A stretch of 37,899 nucleotides of DNA from Actinomycetota bacterium (GCA_027315345.1 DAHUYE010000093.1:1-37899), one strand, 5' to 3'. Shown: positions 15,723 to 23,397, counted from the first letter of the stretch. Notes: a model not told the origin generated them from the letters alone. A program made the numbers and translations.

Positions 15723-16427
15723 TCAGATGACCGTGACGCAGGCGGTGGCGCCCTGCGCCCGGCTGGACTGGGTGGTCGGCGCCGTGTCCCCGTACAGGCC
15801 GGCCAGCATCCCCCGAACCATGCCCCGGTCCACGGCGCAGATGACCGGGTTCTGAACGGCCGTGTCCCCGAAGGGGCACAGGTCCGAGACGATGGCGATG
15901 GAGCCGGCCCGGGGCTCGGCCCGGGCCGAGAAGCCGTGGGCGGTCAGAGCGTCGGCCACGGCGTGAAGGGCCGAGCGCAGCGACCGCTGTCCGTCCCCCG
16001 GGGCCATGTGGGCGGCCAGAACCCGTCCGTACTCTTCGCCCACCTCCTCGGCCATGGACTCGGCCTCCTCGGCCGGCACCAGGGCCAGGGCCCGGCCCAG
16101 CAGGCGGATCATCAGGTCCTCGCTGCGGACCTGGAGCTCCAGGCCGGTCTGGCGGGAGGCGGCCCGGTAGCGCTTGGAGGGACGGCCGGCCCCGCCCGCC
16201 CCGGGGCGGTCCAGGCACACGTCGACGTAACCCCCGGCGGCCAGCTTGTCCAGGTGGTGGCGGGCCACGTTGGGATGCAGTTCGAAGCGATCGGCCACCT
16301 CGCTGGCCGTCACCCCGTCGGCTGAGCGGGTGTGGAGATAGATGTCCCGCCGGGTCGGGTCCCCGAAGGCGGAGGTGACCGCCGCCACCGCGGCGGTGAA
16401 CTCCTCGTCGCTCAGGGGCTCGGCCAC
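15723..16427 (-). CDS. SufR-like Fe-S-sensing transcriptional regulator
   Basis: Probable repressor that senses iron-sulfur cluster status. The 234 residues begin with a winged helix-turn-helix (about 20-90): FGDPTRRDIYLHTRSADGVT, then SEVADRFELHPNVARHHLDK and GRPSKRYR. The C-terminal domain has Cys184 and Cys197 spaced exactly C-x12-C (SDLCPFG to PVICAVD), as in the SufR Fe-S site, and Cys230 four residues from the end. The third of SufR's four cysteines (about position 211) is absent. GTG 16427 is preceded by TAGAAT at 6 bases, a leaderless start. The downstream partner is a cysteine desulfurase and the divergent gene is an Mrp Fe-S carrier, both fitting targets. It could also be a general ArsR/DeoR-type regulator. 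Confidence 0.8.
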   Translation of the reverse strand: MAEPLSDEEFTAAVAAVTSAFGDPTRRDIYLHTRSADGVTASEVADRFELHPNVARHHLDKLAAGGYVDVCLDRPGAGGAGRPSKRYRAASRQTGLELQVRSEDLMIRLLGRALALVPAEEAESMAEEVGEEYGRVLAAHMAPGDGQRSLRSALHAVADALTAHGFSARAEPRAGSIAIVSDLCPFGDTAVQNPVICAVDRGMVRGMLAGLYGDTAPTTQSSRAQGATACVTVI

Positions 16428-16432
16428 CCGGG

Positions 16433-16439
16433 TATTCTA
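16433..16439. promoter_or_regulatory. Overlapping divergent -10 elements (sufR-like / mrp)
   Basis: TATTCTA contains TATTCT on the plus strand (16433-16438) and TAGAAT on the minus strand (16439-16434). The minus hexamer is 6 bases before the sufR-like GTG (leaderless). The plus hexamer would give mrp a leader of about 45 bases. Confidence 0.45.
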
Positions 16440-16451
16440 CCTATGCCCGTA

Positions 16452-16463
16452 GGGGAAATCCCC
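16452..16463. promoter_or_regulatory. Short palindrome GGGGA-AA-TCCCC, possible operator
   Basis: Perfect 5-base inverted repeat with a 2-base centre. It lies between the sufR-like gene and mrp, about 13 bases from the overlapping -10 elements and inside the likely mrp leader. It is a candidate binding site for the Fe-S regulator, but unlike any SufR site I know. Confidence 0.3.
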
Positions 16464-16488
16464 GAGGACGAAATGGGATGGGAACCCC

Positions 16489-17328
16489 TTGAGCAGTCCA
16501 CACCAGCCCGCCGGCCCCGCCGGGAGGGTCAACCAGTTCATGACGCCGGGCACCAGGACCCGGGTACTCGGCATCTCCTCCGGTAAGGGGGGAGTGGGCA
16601 AGTCCTCGGTGACGGTCAATCTGGCCATCAGCCTGACCGCCCGCGGCCACCGGGTCGGGATCCTCGACGCCGACGTCTACGGCTACTCCATTCCCCGCAT
16701 GCTGGGCCTGACCGAGGCCCCCGAGGTCGAGTCGGAGCAGATCATCCCGCCCGAGGCCTACGGGGTCAGCGTGGTCTCCATCGGCTTCTTCGTGGGCGAG
16801 GACCAGCCGGTGATGTGGCGGGGACCGATGCTGCACAAGGCCCTGGAGCAGTTCCTGGTCGACGTGGCCTGGGGCGAGCCGGACTACCTGCTGGTCGACA
16901 TGCCCCCGGGCACCGGGGATGTCGCCCTGTCCATGGCCCAGTTCCTGCCCCGCTGTGAGTTCTTCGTGGTCACCACCCCCCAGGCCGCCGCCCAGCGGGT
17001 GGCCCAGAAGACCGCCTTCATGGCCCGGAAGCTCAAGCTGCCGTTGCGGGGAGTCATCGAGAACATGTCCTGGTTCACCGGGGATGACGCCAAGCGCTAC
17101 GAGTTGTTCGGTTCCGGCGGCGGGCAGTCCCTGGCCGATGATCTGAGCGTCCCGCTGCTGGGCCAGATCCCCCTGGTGCCCGCCGTCCGAGCCGGGGGGG
17201 ACTCCGGAGTCCCGGTCACGGTCTCGGATCCGGAGGGGGAGGCGGCGGCCGCCTTCGGCGCCGTGGCCGAACGCATCGAGGCGATGGGCCCGGCCCGCAT
17301 CTACCGCTCGGAGCTCAAGGTCAACTGA
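16489..17328 (+). CDS. mrp: Mrp/ApbC-family P-loop ATPase (Fe-S cluster carrier)
   Basis: Deviant Walker A ATPase thought to hold and transfer Fe-S clusters in the cytoplasm. The 279 residues have GISSGKGGVGKSSVTVNLA near residue 28, the second motif GILDADVYGYSIP, VDMPPGTGDVALSMAQ, and IENMSWFTGDD. The CxxC pair found in many Mrp proteins at that last place is absent, and so is the N-terminal DUF59 domain. The start is uncertain: TTG 16489 follows GGGATGGGA, and an ATG at 16540 would remove 17 residues that precede the conserved part. It is divergent from the SufR-like regulator, which may control it. Confidence 0.9.
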   Translation: MSSPHQPAGPAGRVNQFMTPGTRTRVLGISSGKGGVGKSSVTVNLAISLTARGHRVGILDADVYGYSIPRMLGLTEAPEVESEQIIPPEAYGVSVVSIGFFVGEDQPVMWRGPMLHKALEQFLVDVAWGEPDYLLVDMPPGTGDVALSMAQFLPRCEFFVVTTPQAAAQRVAQKTAFMARKLKLPLRGVIENMSWFTGDDAKRYELFGSGGGQSLADDLSVPLLGQIPLVPAVRAGGDSGVPVTVSDPEGEAAAAFGAVAERIEAMGPARIYRSELKVN

Positions 17329-17350
17329 TCCGGCGCCGCTCCGGTGTGAA

Positions 17351-17388
17351 CCCGGGCGGCGGCCGGCCGGCAGGAAGCCGCCGCCGGG
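17351..17388 (+). terminator. Hairpin after mrp, possible terminator
   Basis: A 12-base stem (17351-17363 with one bulged G, pairing with 17377-17388) around a 13-base loop in the 104-base gap between mrp and the molybdopterin oxidoreductase. No T-run follows, as is common in GC-rich actinobacteria. Nothing else was seen in this gap apart from the next gene's -10. Confidence 0.4.
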
Positions 17389-17419
17389 ACGCCGCCATCC
17401 CGCCCGGGCCCCGGCGACG

Positions 17420-17425
17420 TACCGT
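17420..17425 (+). promoter_or_regulatory. Predicted -10 element of the molybdopterin oxidoreductase gene
   Basis: TACCGT, 7 bases, then ATG at 17433. Leaderless spacing; it supports this start over longer frames upstream. Confidence 0.5.
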
Positions 17426-17432
17426 TGAAGTG

Positions 17433-18137
17433 ATGCGACCTGGCACCCCAGTCGGACGGCGGGTGTTCCTGGGCATGGCCGGCCTGGGCGCGGTCGGGAT
17501 CCTGACCGGGGCCAAGGTGCAGTCCGCTCTGGGCCGGGTCCTTCAGCCGGTGACGTCCGCCTCCGGGGGCCTGTCGGCGCTCATCCCCGGCTCGGACACC
17601 TTCCGCATCTACACCGTCACCGACGGCTTCCCCAGCGTGACCGCTGACGCCTACCGGCTCAAGGTGGGCGGGATGGTGAACCGGCCTCTCGACCTCACCC
17701 TCGATGACCTCAAGGCCATGCCCAGCACGACCCTGGTCCGTGACTTCCAATGCGTCACCGGCTGGAGGGTGCCCAATGTGCGCTGGCAGGGGGTGCTCCT
17801 CTCCCATCTGCTCGACGCCGCCGGGGTGGCTCCGGGGGCGACGGCGTTGGCGTTCGACTCCTTCGACGGCACCTACACCGCGAGCCTGACCCTGTCCCAG
17901 GCCCGCCGTCCCGACGTCATGGTGGCCTACGGCTTCGAGGGGGGACCGGTCTCGACCCCCCACGGGGGTCCGGTCCGTCTCTACGTGGCCCCCATGTACG
18001 GGTACAAGTCGGCCAAGTGGCTGGGGGCCATCAACCTGGTCAGCGGGGTGGAGCCCGGCTACTGGGAGCAGCAGGGCTACGACGTGGATGCCTGGATCGG
18101 CGCATCGAACGGCCGGCATGACGCCCCCGTCAGCTGA
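17433..18137 (+). CDS. Tat-exported molybdopterin oxidoreductase (sulfite oxidase / MsrP fold)
   Basis: Extracytoplasmic molybdenum enzyme of the sulfite-oxidase superfamily, like MsrP (YedY), which repairs methionine sulfoxide. The 234 residues open with a twin-arginine signal: GRRVFLGMAGLGAVGIL at residues 8-24. The molybdopterin domain contains the Mo-ligand Cys107 in RDFQCVTGWRVPNVRWQGV. GGPVRLYVAPMYGYKSAKW follows, with the lysine and tyrosine residues typical of the YedY branch. There is no haem or Mo-dimer domain. The gene overlaps the next one, a b-type cytochrome, by 20 bases, so the enzyme probably exchanges electrons with the quinone pool through it. Substrate is unknown; methionine sulfoxide and other S- or N-oxides are candidates. 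Confidence 0.88.
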   Translation: MRPGTPVGRRVFLGMAGLGAVGILTGAKVQSALGRVLQPVTSASGGLSALIPGSDTFRIYTVTDGFPSVTADAYRLKVGGMVNRPLDLTLDDLKAMPSTTLVRDFQCVTGWRVPNVRWQGVLLSHLLDAAGVAPGATALAFDSFDGTYTASLTLSQARRPDVMVAYGFEGGPVSTPHGGPVRLYVAPMYGYKSAKWLGAINLVSGVEPGYWEQQGYDVDAWIGASNGRHDAPVS

Positions 18138-18861
18138 GCCCACCGGGGATCTCCAGCGCTTCGATCGGGTCGAACGGGCGCTTCACTGGGTGAATGCCGG
18201 GCTGTTCGGCGTGGTCATGCTCACCGCCATACCTCTCTATATCGGCTCTCTGGCCGGCATTTTCGGCCGTCGCCACCTGCTGGTGGAGATCCACGTGTGG
18301 GCCGGCGTCGCCCTGCCCGTTCCTCTGCTGCTGGCCCTGGCCGGACCGTGGGGACACAACCTGCGCGACGACCTGTCCCGCTTCAACCGCTGGACCAAGG
18401 ACGACTTCGACTGGTTGTTCTCATCGGCTCGTCGACTTCAGGCCCGGGTGGGCAAGTTCAACGCCGGCCAGAAGCTGAACGCGGCGTTCATCGGTGGCGC
18501 CATCGTCGTCATGCTGGTCACCGGCTCCGTCATGAAGTGGTTCTCCCCCTTCCCCAACTCGTGGCGCACCGGAGCGACCTTCGTCCATGACCTTCTGGCC
18601 ACCGCCATCTTCGTGGTGGTGGTCGGTCACATCGCCTTCGCCCTGACCCATGTCGATTCGCTGCGCTCCAGCATCACCGGCCGGGTGAGCCGCTCCTGGG
18701 CCCGCCGTCACGCTCCGGCCTGGCTGGAGGAGATGGAGCGGGCCGAGGTCCTGTCCTCTCAGCGGGGGGTGTCGACCCCCCTGGGCAGCTTGGCCGGGTC
18801 CCAGTCCAGGAGCGCCACCGCCGACCTGAAGGCGAACCGGTCGGTCATCCCTCCCACGTAG
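18118..18861 (+). CDS. Cytochrome b561 / formate dehydrogenase gamma-type membrane subunit
   Basis: Four-helix b-haem protein that would pass electrons between quinol and the exported molybdoenzyme. Likely haem ligands are His23 (RALHWVNAGLF), His59 (EIHVWAG), His157 (FVHDLLAT) and His171 (VVGHIAFALTH). GKFNAGQKLNA near residue 112-122 is the cytoplasmic loop signature of FdhI-type subunits. This is not the YedZ/MsrQ family usually paired with MsrP. The ATG at 18118 overlaps the molybdoenzyme gene by 20 bases. The last 34 residues (103 bases) overlap the converging dGTPase-like gene. They look unlike a cytochrome tail, so a lost stop codon is possible. Confidence 0.85.
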   Translation: MTPPSAEPTGDLQRFDRVERALHWVNAGLFGVVMLTAIPLYIGSLAGIFGRRHLLVEIHVWAGVALPVPLLLALAGPWGHNLRDDLSRFNRWTKDDFDWLFSSARRLQARVGKFNAGQKLNAAFIGGAIVVMLVTGSVMKWFSPFPNSWRTGATFVHDLLATAIFVVVVGHIAFALTHVDSLRSSITGRVSRSWARRHAPAWLEEMERAEVLSSQRGVSTPLGSLAGSQSRSATADLKANRSVIPPT

Positions 18862-20048
18862 GTCACCGCCCGGTGCATGGCCTCCGGGCTGCCGGCCGTC
18901 ACCTCGTCGCCACCGTGACCACGGTCCTCGGGTTCGGAGCGGCCGCCGGCGGCGCCGGCCGGCTCGGCCAGCAGGTGGGGACGGTCCGCGTAGTGCTCGA
19001 CCAGAGCTCTCAACACGTCGATGACGGCGGCGGCCTGGGCCTGGGAGGCGGGGCGCAGGTAGATGTGCTCGTAGTCGAAGGCCCGCAGGGCGGCCAGGGC
19101 CCCGGCCATGGGTTCGGACATTCCGACCACTCCGGTGCGGGTGATGGTCTCCACCAGGTCGGTTATGAAGGCCCGGAGCTGGCGGGACCGGGTCCGCCCG
19201 GCCCGCTCCGCCACCACGGCCGGGAGCATGTCCACGGTCACGATGCCGGCCTGCTGGGCGTCCTCCAGGTCGTGGGCGGTGTAGGCGCAGCGGTCGGCCC
19301 ACGACACCACTTCGGCCTCGGGGGTGGAGGGGGCGGGCCGGGACCAGCTGTGGTTCCGGATCCCGTCGAGCACCTGGGCGGTGAGGTTGAGCGGGACCAG
19401 GACGGCGTCGGCCCCCCACACGGCGTGGTCGAAGCCACCCTCCACGTAGGGTCCCAGGGCGTCCTCGCTGGCGTGGCCCCCCGGACCGTGGCCGCAGTCG
19501 TGGCCGAGGGCGATGGCCTCGGTCAGGGCCTGGTTGAGCCCGGTGGCCCGGGCCACCGCCCCGGCCACCTGGGCCACCTCCAGGGCGTGGGTCAGGCGGG
19601 TGCGCTGATGGTCATCGGGGAACACGAAAACCTGGGTCTTACCGGCCAGGCGCCGGAAGGCGGTCGAATGCAGTATCCGGTCCCGGTCCCGCTCGAAGCA
19701 GGTACGCAGCGGATCGGGCTCCTCGGGACGGGCCCGGTCCCCGGCCCCTTCGGCCCGGGTCGCCCCGTCGGCCAGGAGGGCCGCTTCGGACTCCTCCCTG
19801 GCCTGGCGGCCGATGGGCCAGCCCGCTCCCCCCGGTCCGCCCGGGGGCGGGCCCAGACGGGCTCCCTCCGGGCCCGGGGAGTCGGAGTGGGCCAGGCGGA
19901 TCCCCCCGGTCGGGCCGGGCCGGTCAGACCCCCCGGCGGGGCCGGCGGCGTGGCCGGCCATGGTCGACGCCCAGGTGCGAGCCCGAGCGGAGGGGGAGAA
20001 GCTCACACCGACAGTCTGGCGTGCGGGTGTGTCAGGCGGACGTACCAT
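18759..20048 (-). CDS. dgt: dGTPase-like HD-domain triphosphohydrolase
   Basis: Predicted to hydrolyse dGTP or another dNTP to the nucleoside and triphosphate, adjusting dNTP pools. The conserved part begins at DPLRTCFERDRDRILHSTAF near residue 112. The metal ligands are in TRLTHALEVAQ and ALGHDCGHGPGGH (HD motif). Further family sequences are GIRNHSW and ADRCAYTAHDLEDA. The first 80-100 residues are Gly/Pro/Ala-rich and not conserved, so the start is uncertain: ATG 20048 (with GAGGGAAG 5 bases upstream), a GTG near 20012 and ATG 19961 are all possible. Starting at 20048 leaves 26 bases to the divergent DUF3107 gene. The 3' end overlaps the cytochrome gene by 103 bases. Confidence 0.88.
   Translation of the reverse strand: MVRPPDTPARQTVGVSFSPSARARTWASTMAGHAAGPAGGSDRPGPTGGIRLAHSDSPGPEGARLGPPPGGPGGAGWPIGRQAREESEAALLADGATRAEGAGDRARPEEPDPLRTCFERDRDRILHSTAFRRLAGKTQVFVFPDDHQRTRLTHALEVAQVAGAVARATGLNQALTEAIALGHDCGHGPGGHASEDALGPYVEGGFDHAVWGADAVLVPLNLTAQVLDGIRNHSWSRPAPSTPEAEVVSWADRCAYTAHDLEDAQQAGIVTVDMLPAVVAERAGRTRSRQLRAFITDLVETITRTGVVGMSEPMAGALAALRAFDYEHIYLRPASQAQAAAVIDVLRALVEHYADRPHLLAEPAGAAGGRSEPEDRGHGGDEVTAGSPEAMHRAVTYVGGMTDRFAFRSAVALLDWDPAKLPRGVDTPR
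20043..20048 (+). promoter_or_regulatory. Possible -10 element of the DUF3107-arsA operon
   Basis: TACCAT would place transcription start near 20055, giving a leader of about 20 bases that holds the strong GGAAGGAG ribosome site (20062-20069) before the GTG at 20075. Confidence 0.35.
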
Positions 20049-20074
20049 GCAGGCTTCCCTCGGAAGGAGCAGCT

Positions 20075-20314
20075 GTGGTCGTTGTTCGCGTCGGTGTCAC
20101 CCAGGCGCCTCGGGAGATCGAGGTCGAGTTGAGCGACGACACCGATCGGGCCGCCCTCTCCAAGTCGATCGACCAGGCCCTGGGCAAGCCGGACGGAGTC
20201 CTCTGGCTGGAGGACCGCCGCGGTCGCAAGGTCGGGCTGCCCTCGGCCAAGGTGGCCTACATCGAGATCGGCGCCCCGGGGGAGGACCGACGGGTCGGAT
20301 TCGGCGCCCCCTGA
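20075..20314 (+). CDS. DUF3107 family protein
   Basis: 79-residue protein of a small actinobacterial family with no established function. It starts with a beta-strand VVVVRVGVTQAPREIEVEL, has a helical middle (SKSIDQALG), a short hairpin VLWLEDRRGRKVGLPSAKVA, and the highly conserved ending YIEIG...RRVGFGA. The start GTG 20075 is fixed by the ribosome site GGAAGGAG with a 5-base spacer. It is the first gene of a run with two ArsA/Get3-like ATPases, a PHP phosphatase and pdtaS. A role linked to those ATPases is possible but only inferred from position. Confidence 0.9.
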   Translation: MVVVRVGVTQAPREIEVELSDDTDRAALSKSIDQALGKPDGVLWLEDRRGRKVGLPSAKVAYIEIGAPGEDRRVGFGAP

Positions 20315-20351
20315 GGCCCGCTCCCACCCTCAGTCAGGACCGACGCCTCCG

Positions 20352-21299
20352 GTGACCGATTTGCTCGAGCGCCGGCTGATCTTTGTCAGCGGTAAGGGTG
20401 GGGTGGGCAAGACCACGGTGGCGGCCGCCCTGGGCCTGCTCGCCTCCCAGCACGGTAAGCGGACCCTGGTCTGCGAGGTCGACCCCAAAGGCGACCTGGC
20501 CACCTCCTACGAGTGCTCGCCCACCGGCTTCACCCCCCGGGAGGTCCAGCCCGGGCTGTGGGCGATGTCGATGAACACCGAGGAATCCCTGCGGGAGTAC
20601 CTCAAGCTCAACCTGCGCATCCCGGTGGCGGGCCGCATCGGCCCGCTGGCCAAGGCCTTCGATTTCGTGGCCACGGCCGCCCCCGGGGTCAAGGAGATAC
20701 TGACGGTGGGCAAGCTGTGCTGGGAGGTGAGAGAGGGCCACTACGACCTGGTGGTGGCCGACGCCAGCGCCACCGGCCACATCGTGGGCCAGCTGTCGGC
20801 GCCCCAGGGCATCAACGAACTGGTCCAGGTCGGCCTGGTCCGCCAGCAGACCGGCTGGATGCTCGACATCCTCTCGGATCCGGCCCTCACCGGGCTGTGC
20901 ATAGTGGCCACCCCGGAGGAGATGCCGGTCTCGGAGACCATCGACCTGGCCGCCCGGGTGGCCAAGGAGACAACCGTCGACCTGGCGTCCATCATCGTCA
21001 ACCGGGTGCTGCCCGAGTTGTTCACCACCACTGAAGAGGAGATCTTCGACCGGCTGTGCGAACCGGCGGTGGCCGACCGGCTGGAGGAGATGGCCGGAGG
21101 TTCCCCCGGACCGATCCTGGCCGCCGCCCGGCTGGCCGTGACCATGCGCCGGACCCGCACCGGACATCTCGAACGGCTGCGGGCCGGCATCGATCCGTCC
21201 GTGCCGCTGCTGTATCTGCCCTACCTCTTCGCCCGGGCCCATGGGCTGCGGGCGATCCGCCAGGTGGCCGAGGCCCTGGGCGCGGAGCTGGGTCTGTGA
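20352..21299 (+). CDS. ArsA/Get3-like ATPase, first of a pair
   Basis: SIMIBI-class ATPase related to ArsA and the tail-anchored-protein factor Get3. The 315 residues have the deviant P-loop FVSGKGGVGKTTVAAALG near residue 11 and CEVDPKGDLATSYE as the switch I region. DLVVADASATGHIVGQLS is switch II. CIVATPEEMPVSETIDLAARV holds the nucleotide-base loop. The metal-binding cysteines of true ArsA are absent, so arsenite transport is unlikely. Mycobacterium has a comparable adjacent pair (Rv3679/Rv3680), which is from memory. The stop overlaps the second ATPase by 4 bases, so the two are likely to act as a heterodimer. Confidence 0.9.
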   Translation: MTDLLERRLIFVSGKGGVGKTTVAAALGLLASQHGKRTLVCEVDPKGDLATSYECSPTGFTPREVQPGLWAMSMNTEESLREYLKLNLRIPVAGRIGPLAKAFDFVATAAPGVKEILTVGKLCWEVREGHYDLVVADASATGHIVGQLSAPQGINELVQVGLVRQQTGWMLDILSDPALTGLCIVATPEEMPVSETIDLAARVAKETTVDLASIIVNRVLPELFTTTEEEIFDRLCEPAVADRLEEMAGGSPGPILAAARLAVTMRRTRTGHLERLRAGIDPSVPLLYLPYLFARAHGLRAIRQVAEALGAELGL

Positions 21300-22468
21300 G
21301 CCCCCACCCCGCCCCGGTCGCCTCCGCCAGCCTGGACCAGCTGCTGGCGGCCAAGGAGATCGTCATCTGCTGCGGTTCCGGCGGGGTGGGCAAGACGACC
21401 ACGGCCGCCGCCGCCGCCGCCATGGCCGCCGTCAAGCACGGGGGCAAGGTGCTGGTGGTCACCGTGGATCCGGCCCGCCGCCTGGCCGACGCCCTGGGTC
21501 TGTCCGGGATCGGGAACACCGAGAGCCAGGTCCCGGCCTCCGCCTTCGCCGAGGCCGGGGTCAAGCCCCGGGGCCAGCTGTGGGCGGCCATGCTCGATAC
21601 CAAGCAGTCCTGGGACGACCTGGTCCGGGCCCACGGTCCGGATCAGTCCACCATCGATCAGATCCTGGCCAACCCGCTGTACCAGAACATCTCCGGCCGC
21701 TTCGTCCAGAGCCACGACTACATCGCCATGGAGCGGCTGTACGAACTCCATTCCGAGGGCAGCTACGACCTGATCGTGGTGGACACCCCGCCGACCCGCA
21801 ACGCCATCGACTTCCTGGAGGCGCCCCAGCGCATGGGGGACTTCTTCTCCAGCCGGCTGTTGCGCTGGCTGATCGCCCCCTACCGTTCCCGGCTGGTCAA
21901 CTTCGCCTCCAAGCCCTTCTACCAGGTGGCCGACCGCATCCTGGGCACCCAGTTCCTCCAGGACATCGCCGAGTTCTTCATACTCTTCCAGAGCATGTAC
22001 GACGGCTTCGTGGAGCGGGCCCGCAGCGTGTCCCGGCTGCTTCAGGACCGCCGCACCACCTTCATGGTGGTGAGCACGCTGGAGGCTTCCCCGCTGACCG
22101 AGGCCGAGTTCTTCATCGAGGCCCTGACCGAGCGAAAGCTCCATCTGGGGGCGGTCATCCTCAACCGGGTCCTGCCTGACTATCTGCTGGACGAGGGCGC
22201 CTCGGTGGTGGCCGGCACCATGGAGAAGTCCGCCGGTGATCTGGCCGTCCAGCTGGGCGCCAAGGTCGGGCCGCCCGAGCAGCTGGAGCGGGTCCTGGCC
22301 GAGATCTCCTCGTCCTTCCTCAACTTCCAGGTGGTGGCCCAGCGGGAGGCCGAACAGCGGGCCGAGCTTTCCGCCCGCCCCGATGTGGTGGCCACCATTC
22401 CCTTCTTCGACACCGACATCACCGATCTGTCCGGCCTGCTCCGCCTGGCTGAGCACATCTGGTCCTGA
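21296..22468 (+). CDS. ArsA/Get3-like ATPase, second of a pair
   Basis: 390-residue partner of the upstream ATPase. GTG 21296 overlaps its stop by 4 bases (GTGA), which sets the start; a longer frame upstream would only run back through that gene. The P-loop is IVICCGSGGVGKTTTAAAAA. Switch regions are VTVDPARRLADALGL and LIVVDTPPTRNAIDFLEAP. A long helical insertion follows (LLRWLIAPYRSRLVNFASKPF to EFFILFQSMYDGF), richer in aromatics than in the first ATPase and possibly a client-binding groove as in Get3. MVVSTLEASPLTEAEFFIEAL is the expected base-recognition region. Client and ion are unknown. Confidence 0.9.
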   Translation: MSPHPAPVASASLDQLLAAKEIVICCGSGGVGKTTTAAAAAAMAAVKHGGKVLVVTVDPARRLADALGLSGIGNTESQVPASAFAEAGVKPRGQLWAAMLDTKQSWDDLVRAHGPDQSTIDQILANPLYQNISGRFVQSHDYIAMERLYELHSEGSYDLIVVDTPPTRNAIDFLEAPQRMGDFFSSRLLRWLIAPYRSRLVNFASKPFYQVADRILGTQFLQDIAEFFILFQSMYDGFVERARSVSRLLQDRRTTFMVVSTLEASPLTEAEFFIEALTERKLHLGAVILNRVLPDYLLDEGASVVAGTMEKSAGDLAVQLGAKVGPPEQLERVLAEISSSFLNFQVVAQREAEQRAELSARPDVVATIPFFDTDITDLSGLLRLAEHIWS

Positions 22469-22521
22469 TGGCCACTGCCCGGCGCCGGTTCCGGCCCTGA
22501 GGCGTCCGAGGCGGTGAGACC

Positions 22522-23397
22522 ATGATCGACTACCACGTCCACCTCTGGCCCCACGGGGACCCAGACGCCACCCCCACCGTGGAGGAGTTGGCCGGCTACT
22601 GCGAGGCCGCCGCCGCCGAGGGAGTGGCCGAGATCGCCCTGACCGAGCACCTCTACCGCTTCCGCGCGGCCCGAGAGGCGGTGGGCGACTTCTGGGCCGA
22701 GGAAGGGGCCGACCCGGCCCTGGCCGCCGTAATCGGGCCGTACTGGGACGACCACTGCCGAGCCGATCTGGACATTTATGTGGCCGTGGTGGAAGAGGCC
22801 AAGGCGGCCGGCCTGCCCATCCGGCTGGGCCTGGAGGTGGACCATTACCCGGGCCGGATGGATGCCGTGGGGCGGCTCCTGGACGGGTACCCCTTCGACG
22901 TGCTCCTCGGATCGGTGCACTGGCTGGACATCTGGATGCTCGACTACGTCGAAGACCCGACCTCCATGGCCGAGTGGGGCCGGCGGGGAGTGGATGCGGC
23001 CTGGGGGGCCTACACCGAGGCCCTGGAGGATCTGGCCGGCACCGGGGTCTGCGATGTGCTCGCCCATCCCGATCTGGCCAAGGTGGCCGGCCACCGCCCC
23101 GACCCCGGGCTGCGGCTGGATCTCGAGGCCCGGATGGCCGAGGCCGCCGCCGCCAACGGGATGGCTGCCGAAGTGTCCTCGGCCGGGTGGCGCAAGCCGG
23201 CCCAGGAGGCCTATCCGTCGCCGACCCTGCTGGATCTCTTCCACGCCGCCGGCGTCCCCGTCACCACCGCCTCGGACAGCCACGGCCCCGGCCGGGTCGC
23301 GCACCGCAGTGCCGATCTGCGCCGGTTGGTGGAGCGGGCCGGCTATGACTCGCTGGCCGGCTTCGACCGGCGCCGCCGGCGGAAGGTGACCCTGTGA
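22522..23397 (+). CDS. PHP-domain histidinol-phosphatase-like protein (HisJ type)
   Basis: Metal-dependent phosphoesterase, 291 residues. Metal-binding histidines and acids are placed as in HisJ: DYHVHLWPHG at the N-terminus, ALTEHLYRF, LGLEVDHYPG, LLGSVHWLD, VLAHPDLAK and TASDSHGPGR near the end. It may remove phosphate from L-histidinol phosphate in histidine biosynthesis. No his gene is nearby, however, so another phosphomonoester is equally possible. The ATG at 22522 is preceded by GGCGGTGAG. The stop TGA overlaps the pdtaS GTG, so the two genes are translationally coupled, which ties this phosphatase to a signalling gene. Confidence 0.85.
   Translation: MIDYHVHLWPHGDPDATPTVEELAGYCEAAAAEGVAEIALTEHLYRFRAAREAVGDFWAEEGADPALAAVIGPYWDDHCRADLDIYVAVVEEAKAAGLPIRLGLEVDHYPGRMDAVGRLLDGYPFDVLLGSVHWLDIWMLDYVEDPTSMAEWGRRGVDAAWGAYTEALEDLAGTGVCDVLAHPDLAKVAGHRPDPGLRLDLEARMAEAAAANGMAAEVSSAGWRKPAQEAYPSPTLLDLFHAAGVPVTTASDSHGPGRVAHRSADLRRLVERAGYDSLAGFDRRRRRKVTL

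Noticed and set aside
16489-17328. Mrp regarded as inactive because it lacks CxxC and DUF59
   Set aside because: As far as I recall, actinobacterial Mrp proteins often lack the CxxC pair at this position. Not treated as an anomaly.
20352-22468. Arsenite efflux (ars) operon
   Set aside because: The ATPases lack the metal-binding cysteines, and there is no arsB/acr3, arsC or arsR nearby.
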